Shown here: in pieces, positions 1 to 6,624 of the stretch
Numbering within the stretch: the stretch's first letter is position 1
How the letters are laid out: the number at the start of each line of letters is the position of its first letter
Assembly: GCF_900108025.1 (NCBI RefSeq)
Contig: NZ_FNUS01000008.1
Span: 1-64,000 of the forward strand
Direction of reading: 5' to 3'
Length of the DNA stretch: 64,000 nt
Source: Halpernia humi
GTDB lineage: Bacteria; Bacteroidota; Bacteroidia; Flavobacteriales; Weeksellaceae
The notes under the pieces: generated by a model
What the model saw: the letters and a program-made list of their open reading frames with translations, nothing else
Databases searched by the model: none
Told to the model about the DNA's origin: nothing
Position numbers and translations under genes: made by a program

Positions 1-51
1 CCCTCTAGCGCCGATGGTACTGCAACACGCGGGAGAGTAGGTCGCCGCCAG
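1..51 (+). rRNA. rrf: 5S ribosomal RNA, 3' end (partial)
   Basis: The first ~51 bases match the 3' end of bacterial 5S rRNA: GCCGATGGTACTGC, then GGGAGAGTAGGTCGCCGCC. The 5' part lies outside the window. A strong terminator follows within 10 nt, as expected for the end of an rRNA operon. Confidence 0.93.
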
Positions 52-60
52 TTTTTTTTA

Positions 61-94
61 TCCCCACACATTTTTTTGTGTGGGGATTTTTTTT
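61..94 (+). terminator. rRNA operon terminator
   Basis: A 9-bp stem CCCCACACA/TGTGTGGGG with a T-only loop is followed by eight T residues, directly after the 5S 3' end. This is a classical intrinsic terminator. Confidence 0.9.
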
Positions 95-183
95 GTGTCT
101 AAATTTTAAACTTTTGAATTTTTTTGTGGTACTGTCTTAAAAAGTGTGTAATATTTTATGTTAGAGACTTGAAATAGTTAGTA

Positions 184-355
184 TCCAATCTCGCCGATAT
201 CGACAGTGGTGATCTAAAATCAGAATTCGAAAAACATTCCATAAATAAACTTTTTTTCTTACTTTTATTTAATGATAAATATTTTCAAAATATAAATAGT
301 AATAATTTAAATAGGGAAATACTATTTTTAATTCGTCGCGGATTGCAAATCCGCA
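184..355 (+). repeat. Cassette-array spacer, diverged copy 1
   Basis: This stretch carries the landmarks of the well-preserved spacers near 54-55.7 kb in the same order: CGCCGATATCGA, then CATAAATAAACTTTTTTTC with TACTTTTA, then a TTTTTAATTCGTCGCGG-like end and the small palindrome GGATTGCAAATCC. It precedes the small ORF at 426. No gene is seen in 95-425. Confidence 0.75.
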
Positions 356-425
356 CCATCTGGGAGCATTACAATTGGAACTGTGCGATATATTTACAGA
401 CCAATAATTAATACAATTTTACAAC

Positions 426-779
426 GTGCAGGATTTCAGAAATAATAATCTAGTTTTTAAAATTATTGTAATCACATTTTTATTTATTGGCTGGTTATAT
501 AGTAATTCTTTGGAGAAAAAAAATAATAAAGAATTGTTTTCTAATTCTTTTGTTGGAGTCATTTATAAAAAGAATGATTATAGAGTAAGTAAAATTAATT
601 GTGCGGACACTCATGTAAAAAATAGAAATCATATCATATATGCGACAGCAGAACTTTATGAAAATGCTGAAGTTGGAGATACGATAAAGAAATTGCCCAA
701 TAGCAATTATTGTATATTGACTAATAAGGGAAAAAATCTAAAAATTAAATGCTATTTTGATTTACCGATACCACAATAG
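426..779 (+). CDS. Small membrane-anchored protein, GDT/GDS-motif family
   Basis: This is a 117-residue protein of unknown function. One N-terminal hydrophobic segment (about residues 11-26) is followed by a short polar extracytoplasmic domain with the motif EVGDTIKKLPNS near residue 82. The start is GTG, as no ATG lies in frame near the 5' end; it is supported by the 109-residue protein at 54155, which begins MQ plus a basic/Asn-rich stretch before its TM segment and has the equivalent QEGDSIAKNRNS motif. The gene is orphan, with no operon partner, and lies between two diverged spacer repeats. Membrane attachment is inferred from hydrophobicity. An orphan immunity-type role is possible but unproven. 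Confidence 0.6.
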   Translation: MQDFRNNNLVFKIIVITFLFIGWLYSNSLEKKNNKELFSNSFVGVIYKKNDYRVSKINCADTHVKNRNHIIYATAELYENAEVGDTIKKLPNSNYCILTNKGKNLKIKCYFDLPIPQ

Positions 780-782
780 CCC

Positions 783-975
783 GATCTTGTGGATATCGAG
801 TTCGCGGTTTTGCGATTCGTGCTCGTAATAATTTATAAGAAGTTTGAATGTTTTTTCTTATTTTTAAATAATGAACAAAAATCTAAAAAGTATGATACTT
901 GAAATCAGTAATTTTTAAAGCCAAGTAGAATGTTTAGAACTTGTCACGGATTGCAAATCATCGCCATCGGGATCA
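783..975 (+). repeat. Cassette-array spacer, diverged copy 2
   Basis: This is a second degenerate spacer: GGATATCGA, then GCGATTCGTGCTCGTAA, then TTTTTTCTTATTTTTAAAT, then TGTCACGGATTGCAAATC and CGCCATCGGGAT. The order matches the copy before it and the copies at 53.9-55.7 kb. It separates the ORFs at 426 and 1057. Confidence 0.65.
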
Positions 976-1056
976 ATACAACAATTAAGAAAGCTACTGA
1001 AAATGCTGTAAATGCAAAAATTCAAATACCTATAAATAATCTGAAAAGTAAAACCG

Positions 1057-1401
1057 ATGAAAAGTAGAACTTTATCAAAAATATTTTTATTGGCTGTATT
1101 TCTTTATTTTCTTTATGCATTTTTTAAATGGCCTATTCAGGATTATTATTTAAATCAATCTGGAGTAGTTACAATGGGTAAAATAATTAATGAAAGAGGT
1201 AATAACGGTACAAATGGACATTTTTTAAAGGAAAATAATGGAGATGCAATTGTATATTGTTATTCATTTAATTTAAATGGCAAAACATATACAGGAGATT
1301 CCCAGAGCAGTAATTATAAGATTGGTGATACTATAAAAGTTATTTATATCAAATCAGTGCCCTCTATAAATCGTCCTTTTTATTATTTGAAACAAGAATA
1401 A
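1057..1401 (+). CDS. Small membrane-anchored protein, DUF3592-like
   Basis: This 114-residue protein has an N-terminal transmembrane segment (about residues 7-24) followed by a beta-rich domain. The pattern GVVTMGKIINE ... CYSFNLNGKTYTGDS ... YKIGDTIKVIYIKSVPS ... resembles the small DUF3592-type membrane proteins; this is a pattern judgement only. The GDTIKV segment recalls the GDT/GDS motif of the small proteins at 426 and 54155. It starts at the first ATG, is monocistronic, and sits inside the degenerate cassette array with no recognisable function. The downstream hairpin at about 1411-1441 occupies the place of the cassette-end hairpins seen at 54.6 and 55.5 kb. Confidence 0.65.
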   Translation: MKSRTLSKIFLLAVFLYFLYAFFKWPIQDYYLNQSGVVTMGKIINERGNNGTNGHFLKENNGDAIVYCYSFNLNGKTYTGDSQSSNYKIGDTIKVIYIKSVPSINRPFYYLKQE

Positions 1402-1453
1402 ACAAAAGCATCCCGCTCTGTGAAGTTTACAACTTTGCTCCATCAATAACAAA

Positions 1454-1483
1454 AAACGCTTATCTGTAAAAAGGTTAGCGTTT
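1454..1483 (+). terminator. Putative terminator
   Basis: AAACGCT and AGCGTTT flank a 16-nt loop, followed by a T-rich stretch, about 50 nt after the small ORF at 1057. Confidence 0.5.
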
Positions 1484-1897
1484 ATTGTATTATAATATGG
1501 CTCCGTCTAATTGCCAATAATCTTAAAATTCTTTTCTAATTTTTCATTAAACGCAAAATTAATAGGTGTTACAAATAACTATAGTTTCTTAAATAAACAG
1601 TTCGAATTTTCGAACCGCTTATTTTTGCTGACAAATTTTGATTTTTTTCGAAAAATTGTTTTTACACAAAAACAAAATTTTACTTTCTCGCCAAAACACC
1701 AGATTTTTAGAAGTAATATGGTCTTAAGTGTCATTTTACATTTGAACATAAACCTTTCTACAAGAATAATTCTTATTATCCTGTATTCTTTGGTAGTTTA
1801 GTTTATCGAAGAAAAGTTTGGTGTTTTTCACTTTGTGATCTAAAGCGTTTCAATTTTCTTTACTACTATTTTCATTTCGGTTTTTTATTGAATCTTG
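1484..1897. other. Intergenic region without a convincing gene
   Basis: This is AT-rich sequence. The only open frame (about 96 codons at 1511) has low-complexity Phe/Asn/Leu composition, no recognisable domain and no ribosome-binding or promoter context. A 7-bp-arm palindrome, GTTCGAA-TT-TTCGAAC, lies at 1600-1615; its role is unknown. Confidence 0.6.
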
Positions 1898-1913
1898 TGT
1901 AACCATTGTTACA
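1898..1913. promoter_or_regulatory. Crp/Fnr-type palindromic operator upstream of peroxiredoxin
   Basis: TGTAAC-CATT-GTTACA is a perfect inverted repeat with a 4-nt spacer. Its centre (1905.5) lies about 41 bp upstream of the start predicted from the -7-like box at 1935-1942. Identical half-sites with identical spacing occur at 3427-3442 before the SQR-like gene. The factor is not encoded in the window. Confidence 0.7.
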
Positions 1914-1934
1914 GCCAGTTTTTTGCAAATGCTA

Positions 1935-1942
1935 TAATTTTA
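1935..1942 (+). promoter_or_regulatory. -7 promoter box of the peroxiredoxin gene
   Basis: TAATTTTA matches the Bacteroidota TAnnTTTG consensus at 7 of 8 positions. It starts 21 nt after the palindrome and lies 24 nt before the start codon. Confidence 0.5.
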
Positions 1943-1966
1943 TCAAAAATTTAAAAGTTAAATCTT

Positions 1967-2629
1967 ATGGAAAATAGTTTAGAGCTACAACAAGTGAATT
2001 CAATGCCAAGAATCGGTGATCAAGCACCAGATTTTGAAGCAGTTACAACAAAAGGAAAGATAAAATTCTCAGATTTTGCAAAAGATAAATGGGTGGTGAT
2101 GTTTTCGCATCCTGCAGATTTTACACCAGTTTGTACTACAGAAATGAGTGGTTTCGCTACAAGAAAAGCAGAGTTTGATGCCTTGAATACAGAACTTTTG
2201 GGTTTAAGTATAGACAGTATTCACGCGCATTTAGGTTGGGTGCAAAACGTAAGAGAAAATACAGGAGTTTATTTTGATTTTCCCATCATCGCAGATATTG
2301 ATATGAAAGTTTCTAAATTATATGGAATGCTTCAACCCAATGAAAGTGAAACTTCTGCAGTGCGTGCCGTATTCTTTATAGATCCGAGCAAAAAAATACG
2401 ATTGATGATGTATTATCCACTCAATGTAGGTCGCAATATGAACGAGATTTTGCGCGCTTTGGAAGCACTGCAAACTTCAGATGAGTACAAAGTTGCGATG
2501 CCTTTGGATTGGAAAAAAGGAGACAAAGTAATTGTGGGTGCACCAAAAACGCTCGATGAACTAAATACTCGCTTAGCAGACGATTCTCTTGAAAAAGTAG
2601 ATTGGTATCTCGCAAAGAAAAATTTGTAA
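1967..2629 (+). CDS. 1-Cys peroxiredoxin (Prx6 family)
   Basis: This is a thiol peroxidase that reduces hydrogen peroxide, organic hydroperoxides or peroxynitrite. The 220-residue length and long C-terminal domain (FPIIAD, then AVFFIDPSKKIR) fit the Prx6 group. The active-site motif is PADFTPVCTTE with peroxidatic Cys56, preceded by the thioredoxin-fold segment GDQAPDFEA. No second cysteine is present anywhere, so it must be a 1-Cys enzyme that depends on an external thiol. No signal peptide is seen, so it is cytosolic. It is monocistronic and preceded by the palindrome and promoter box described above, which suggests co-control with the SQR-like gene at 3558. A long imperfect hairpin follows. 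Confidence 0.93.
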   Translation: MENSLELQQVNSMPRIGDQAPDFEAVTTKGKIKFSDFAKDKWVVMFSHPADFTPVCTTEMSGFATRKAEFDALNTELLGLSIDSIHAHLGWVQNVRENTGVYFDFPIIADIDMKVSKLYGMLQPNESETSAVRAVFFIDPSKKIRLMMYYPLNVGRNMNEILRALEALQTSDEYKVAMPLDWKKGDKVIVGAPKTLDELNTRLADDSLEKVDWYLAKKNL

Positions 2630-2712
2630 TGGCTTCTTCGCCTAAAAGTATTTTTATGGAAAATTATCGTTTTAAATTTTCATAAAATTTGCTAAAGTTA
2701 AGTTGTGTTTTT

Positions 2713-2777
2713 AAAGGGAAAGTGTTTTCTGAAGTAGCAATATGCTAATGATGTAGAACGATTGATACTTTCCCTTT
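2713..2777 (+). terminator. Long hairpin after the peroxiredoxin gene
   Basis: An 11-bp perfect stem, AAAGGGAAAGT/ACTTTCCCTTT, encloses 43 nt that contain a small inner hairpin (AGCA-ATA-TGCT). A short T-run follows. It probably terminates the transcript; it could instead be a stable 3' RNA structure. Confidence 0.45.
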
Positions 2778-2879
2778 TTAATTTTATTAAGTACTATTTT
2801 TAAAGCCAATCAACGTAAAAAAGTTGGTTTAAACTTTAAATTTTTTTTGCTGGTATTTGTTTTTAAATCTTTATCTGTA

Positions 2880-3060
2880 TGTCCTTAATTCATCATAAAT
2901 GTTTTTTATTGTTAGAGGACTTTGTTAAGTGAAATCAAAGATTCGACGAAGTCAAACGCTGTTGCGACCTTAAAAACATGATTTAGAAAAAGAATCAATG
3001 GAAATCTTTGCATTTTTAGCGTTAAAAATTAGCAATATGATTGAAAACAGACATTCAAAT
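2880..3060 (+). repeat. Direct intergenic repeat, copy a
   Basis: The segment containing ATCAAAGATTCGACGAAGTC and later AAAAACATGATTTAG and GTTAAAAATTAGCA recurs in the same orientation at 5646-5872. The two copies bracket the SQR-like gene and its small downstream ORF. No coding potential is seen. Confidence 0.75.
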
Positions 3061-3426
3061 CTTTATCAACTTGGCATAAAATAAAGCCAAAAGCCTTTCA
3101 AAATTTGTTCATCATCTTTGGCTGTGAATTTTTTCCATTAATTATATTTATAGGAGTTTTTGCTCTACTAAAATGAATATCTAAATGAATTAATCTTTAG
3201 GATTTCTAATTTCGTGCCTTTTTCTATTTCTTGGCTTAACTACTATCCTTGTTACATTGGCACCCAAGTATTATTTTTTAGGACTACTGTAAATCCATCT
3301 TTAACGATTTTTAAATATTGCTGCTCACGAATATGCTTTAACTTTAAGGATTTATTAGTTTGCATATTTTTAAAATTATTGGGGATAAAATCACGACAAA
3401 TAACTAATTCAAATTTTTTTGTTGTA
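3061..3426. other. Intergenic region before the SQR-like gene, no gene seen
   Basis: This is AT-rich sequence. Frames of about 60-80 codons exist on both strands but overlap each other, are rich in Cys/Phe/Lys, and show no family motif. It holds a single GTTACA half-site near 3252. Confidence 0.5.
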
Positions 3427-3442
3427 TGTAACAAATGTTACA
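3427..3442. promoter_or_regulatory. Crp/Fnr-type palindromic operator upstream of SQR-like gene
   Basis: TGTAAC-AAAT-GTTACA has the same half-sites and spacer length as the palindrome at 1898-1913. It lies 21 nt before a CAACTTTG -7-like box, the same distance as at the peroxiredoxin promoter. Confidence 0.7.
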
Positions 3443-3463
3443 GATTATCACTTTAATTATTGG

Positions 3464-3471
3464 CAACTTTG
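3464..3471 (+). promoter_or_regulatory. -7 promoter box of the SQR-like gene
   Basis: CAACTTTG matches TAnnTTTG at 7 of 8 positions. With a start site about 6 nt downstream, the palindrome is centred near -42, the class II activator position. Confidence 0.5.
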
Positions 3472-3557
3472 TAAAACGTAAATAATTTCAAACCATTGCA
3501 AATCAATTTTTTAATATTATAAATTGAAATTATTTAAAATCAAAAAAAATTAATTAT

Positions 3558-5015
3558 ATGTCTAAAATTGTAATATTAGGAGCAGGAATTTCAGGGCACG
3601 TTGCAGCAGCACATCTTCGTAGAAAACTAGATAAAACACACGAGGTGGTCGTGGTTTCACCAAATTCTAATTACCAATGGATTCCGTCTAATATTTGGGT
3701 GGGAATTGGGAGAATGAAATCTAAAGAAATTCTTTTTCCATTAGCACCGTTGTACAAAAAAAAGGGCATCGGTTTCAAACAAGCAAAAGTAGTTACCTTC
3801 CATCCAGAAGGAGATTCTTCTGAAACGAAGCCTTATGTTTTAGCAGAATATGTAGTAGGCGAAAACAAAGGAAAACAAGAAAAAGTAACCTACGATTATC
3901 TCATCAATGCAACTGGCCCAAAATTGAATTTTGAGGGCACAGAAGGCCTAATTCCTGGTGAAAACAAAACCTATTCTGTCTGTACTTATACACACGCAGA
4001 TCATGCGTGGGAAGGATTAAACGCTTTAATTCAGGAGATGAAAAAAGGTAAAAAAGCCAAAATATTAATCGGAACTGGGCATGCAAAATCTACTTGCCAA
4101 GGTGCTGCTTTTGAATATATTTTGAACGTAGAGCAAGAATTACGTCGCCATAAAGTAAGAGATATGGCAGAAATAACATGGATATCCAATGAATATGAAC
4201 TTGGCGATTTTGGGATGGACGGAATGCTACTCAGCTATGGAAGTATGACCATGAAATCTGCTGAAATGGTGGGAATGGTTTTTGAAGACCGCGGTATAAA
4301 ATGGATTCTTGGTGCAGGTGTTAACAAAATTGAAGATGGAATTGCCCATTACGAAAATCTAGAAGGCGAGCAAAAAACGGAAAATTATGATTTCGCAATG
4401 CTAATTCCTGCGTTTTCTGGTCACGGTTTCAAAGCATTTGATAAAAATGAAAATGACATTACCGAAAAACTTTTTAAAGGTTTTATGATTGTTGACGCAG
4501 ATTATACGCCTAAACCTTATGAAGAATGGAGCGTAAAAGATTGGCCAGAAACCTATCAAAACCCAAGTTATAAAAATATTTTTGCACCTGGTATTGCATT
4601 TGCACCGCCGCACGCTATTTCAAAACCAAGAAATAGCAAAAACGGAACAGAAATTTTTCCTGCACCACCAAGAACCGGAATGCCTTCTGGGATAACGGCA
4701 AAATTGGTAGCAGACAATATTATAGATTCTATCAAAAGCAATAAAGAATCTCTTCACCACAAAGGAAGTTTAGGAAACATGGGTGCTGCTTGTATCGCTT
4801 CGGCCGGTTATGGAATGACATCTGGAAGCGGCGTAAGTATCACCACATATCCAATTGTTCCAGATTATGAAAAATATCCAAATACACATGGAAGAAAACT
4901 AGGACAAACCTTTGGTGAAATAGGTTTAGCCGGCCATTGGTTAAAACTAATGCTGCACTATGCCTTTATCTACAAAGCCAAAATGAAACCTTTCTGGTGG
5001 TTGATTCCAGAATAA
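3558..5015 (+). CDS. Sulfide:quinone oxidoreductase-like FAD flavoprotein
   Basis: This 485-residue enzyme belongs to the disulfide reductase superfamily. It probably oxidises sulfide or another sulfur species and passes electrons to membrane quinone. The N-terminal Rossmann motif is GAGISG (residues 8-13), with NATGP near 117-121 and a second nucleotide-binding stretch IGTGHA near 171. Three cysteines are present (142, 180, 412), matching the number used in SQR chemistry; their pairing is inferred. The C-terminus (HWLKLMLHYAFIYKAKMKPF) is amphipathic and fits monotopic membrane binding. It has no signal peptide. It is probably regulated through the palindrome at 3427. The substrate could be something other than sulfide. 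Confidence 0.85.
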   Translation: MSKIVILGAGISGHVAAAHLRRKLDKTHEVVVVSPNSNYQWIPSNIWVGIGRMKSKEILFPLAPLYKKKGIGFKQAKVVTFHPEGDSSETKPYVLAEYVVGENKGKQEKVTYDYLINATGPKLNFEGTEGLIPGENKTYSVCTYTHADHAWEGLNALIQEMKKGKKAKILIGTGHAKSTCQGAAFEYILNVEQELRRHKVRDMAEITWISNEYELGDFGMDGMLLSYGSMTMKSAEMVGMVFEDRGIKWILGAGVNKIEDGIAHYENLEGEQKTENYDFAMLIPAFSGHGFKAFDKNENDITEKLFKGFMIVDADYTPKPYEEWSVKDWPETYQNPSYKNIFAPGIAFAPPHAISKPRNSKNGTEIFPAPPRTGMPSGITAKLVADNIIDSIKSNKESLHHKGSLGNMGAACIASAGYGMTSGSGVSITTYPIVPDYEKYPNTHGRKLGQTFGEIGLAGHWLKLMLHYAFIYKAKMKPFWWLIPE

Positions 5016-5099
5016 ATATTTTAAATATAATTAGAATCACCAATATGTTTTCGAATTTTAGTAAAAATTTTTTAAAATCTAACTCTAAAAAAAAATAAA

Positions 5100-5228
5100 A
5101 TGACAGAGAGAATATCAAAATACCAGAGATTTAAAATGATGAATCCCATCATTCAATTTTTTACATTTATTTATTTAAGCATAAAAATAATGATTGTTGT
5201 TGCTGGCGGTCACGGCGGAACGAGATAG
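5100..5228 (+). CDS. 42-residue small ORF downstream of the SQR-like gene
   Basis: This ATG-initiated frame encodes 42 residues: a basic, aromatic N-terminal half (MTERISKYQRFKMMNP), a hydrophobic segment (IIQFFTFIYLSIKIMIVVA) and a glycine-rich end (GGHGGTR). The start follows an A-rich leader 84 nt after the SQR-like stop, on the same strand, so co-transcription is likely. The organised layout (charged, membrane-like, Gly/His tail) is unlike random translation of AT-rich DNA. No family is recognised. It might be a membrane subunit or tether of the flavoprotein; that is inference from position. Confidence 0.5.
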   Translation: MTERISKYQRFKMMNPIIQFFTFIYLSIKIMIVVAGGHGGTR

Positions 5229-5367
5229 TTTGGCAGAGTTTTTATCTTAAAACAATCCTCAAAAATTCATTGTAAATAAAAATTTCTCCCTTTTAAAAAG
5301 CGTGTTGATTTTTTGGTCAAGTCAAATTTTTACAACTTTTATTTTAATCACATCATATTCAAAAAAA

Positions 5368-5392
5368 ATCCCACGAAAAATTTTCGTGGGAT
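5368..5392. terminator. Strong hairpin, possible terminator
   Basis: ATCCCACGAAAA and TTTTCGTGGGAT are perfect 12-nt arms. An A-run on the left gives a T-tail for minus-strand transcripts; on the plus strand it lies 140 nt after the small ORF. The rest of 5229-5645 shows no gene. Confidence 0.5.
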
Positions 5393-5645
5393 AAATGCTT
5401 CTTCATTTGTGTTTAAAGAATCCTTGAAACTTATTTTCATCATTTGTGTCTTTAGAACGAAATTTCAAATCTTTAAAAAGAAGCATTTTTTTATTAAAAA
5501 TTACACTTTATTACTACTGCAAATTTACAATCCTACAGCATCGAGTTACCAAAATTGGTCTCGATTTTTGTCGATTTGCTCGTAGATGTTTATCTACAAA
5601 TTAATTGAGAGTTAGAAAAGAATAGAAATAATTTAAACTGTATAT

Positions 5646-5872
5646 CCGTCATTCATCACAATTGTTTTTTATTCTTTAAGGCCTTTGCTAAGTGAAAATC
5701 AAAGATTCGACGAAGTCAAACGCCTTTATCAATGTTTTTATAATAGTTTTAGAGGAATTGATAAATCATCGATTTGCGACCCTAAAAACATGATTTAGAC
5801 AGAGAGTCAATAGAAATCTTTGGGTTCTTCCGTTAAAAATTAGCATTATGGTTGAAAGCGGACATCCAAATA
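5646..5872 (+). repeat. Direct intergenic repeat, copy b
   Basis: This is the second copy of the element at 2880-3060 (ATTCGACGAAGTCAAACGC; GCGACCCTAAAAACATGATT; GTTAAAAATTAGCAT). Copy b contains about 45 extra bases bounded by TTTATCAAT and ATTGATAAA, a small palindromic insertion. Confidence 0.72.
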
Positions 5873-5982
5873 ATTTTAAATTATTATCGAATAAAAATTA
5901 AATTATTTTGTCTTGAAAAAAAATGAATAAGCAAAAAGTCAACTTTCTAAAAATTGAATTTTAGTTTAAATAAAATTAATGA

Positions 5983-6624
5983 TTAATGATGTTCTTTCAT
6001 TAAATCAATCAATTGCACTATATTTTCGATTTCAAGTTTTTCAAACAATCTTTTTTTCATTGTGCTCACTGTGTTTTGTTTGATTTCCAATTCGTTGGCT
6101 ATTTCAAGATTTCCCAAACCTGCGGCATACATTTCTGCAATTTGTAATTCTCGCTGCGACAAAGAAGAAAGAGGATTGATGAGATTGCGGTTTTGTAAAG
6201 ATTTTAATAGTAAAGATTGGGTTGCTGTTGAAAGATACTCGCCGTCTTGAATCATTTTTTGAAGCGCATTTTTCATTTCATCTTCTTCGCTTAATTTGCT
6301 TAAAAAGCCATTTGCACCAGCATTTATGAATCGCAAAGCGTGTGTGCTTTCTTCAAGACCTGTCAATATTAAAATTTTTATTTCTGGTCTTATTTTTCTT
6401 ATTTCTGGTAAAATAGTAAGGACATTACCTTCTGGAAATTGAGCATCCAAAATTGCAATATGGATCGCTTGTGTTTTTAACGTTTCTAAAATCTGCGCGA
6501 AGTTTGTTGCTTGAAAGACCTCGGCGTCTAAATCGAAATCTTCGATCAAGAAAAGCATGCCTTGTCTTATGAGACTATGGTCGTCTGCAAGCAAAAAATT
6601 AATTTTTTGAAGTTTATTTTGCAT
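5983..6624 (-). CDS. LuxR/NarL-family response regulator
   Basis: This 213-residue two-component DNA-binding regulator has a receiver domain at residues 7-120: acidic pocket D14-D15, phosphoacceptor D60 (in ILDAQFPEG), T88 and K110. The C-terminal LuxR-type helix-turn-helix (about 148-210) contains LSQRELQIAEMYAAGLGNLE and NTVSTMKKRLFEKL. Its start codon shares one base (TAATG) with the stop of the upstream histidine kinase gene, so the two are translationally coupled and almost certainly cognate. The target genes and stimulus are not evident. Confidence 0.93.
   Translation of the reverse strand: MQNKLQKINFLLADDHSLIRQGMLFLIEDFDLDAEVFQATNFAQILETLKTQAIHIAILDAQFPEGNVLTILPEIRKIRPEIKILILTGLEESTHALRFINAGANGFLSKLSEEDEMKNALQKMIQDGEYLSTATQSLLLKSLQNRNLINPLSSLSQRELQIAEMYAAGLGNLEIANELEIKQNTVSTMKKRLFEKLEIENIVQLIDLMKEHH

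Noticed and set aside
1562-1580. Third operator candidate GTGTTACAAATAAC
   Set aside because: Only one good half-site; the second half deviates and no gene follows within a promoter distance.
1511-1801. 96-codon open frame after the first cassette array
   Set aside because: Low-complexity Phe/Asn/Leu composition, no motif, no promoter or ribosome-binding context; AT-rich chance frame.
3214-3456. Open frames on both strands upstream of the SQR-like gene
   Set aside because: They overlap each other and the operator palindrome, and show no recognisable protein features.
5313-5585. 90-codon open frame between the small ORF and the direct repeat
   Set aside because: Spans a perfect terminator-like hairpin, Phe/Lys/Asn-rich, no family signal.
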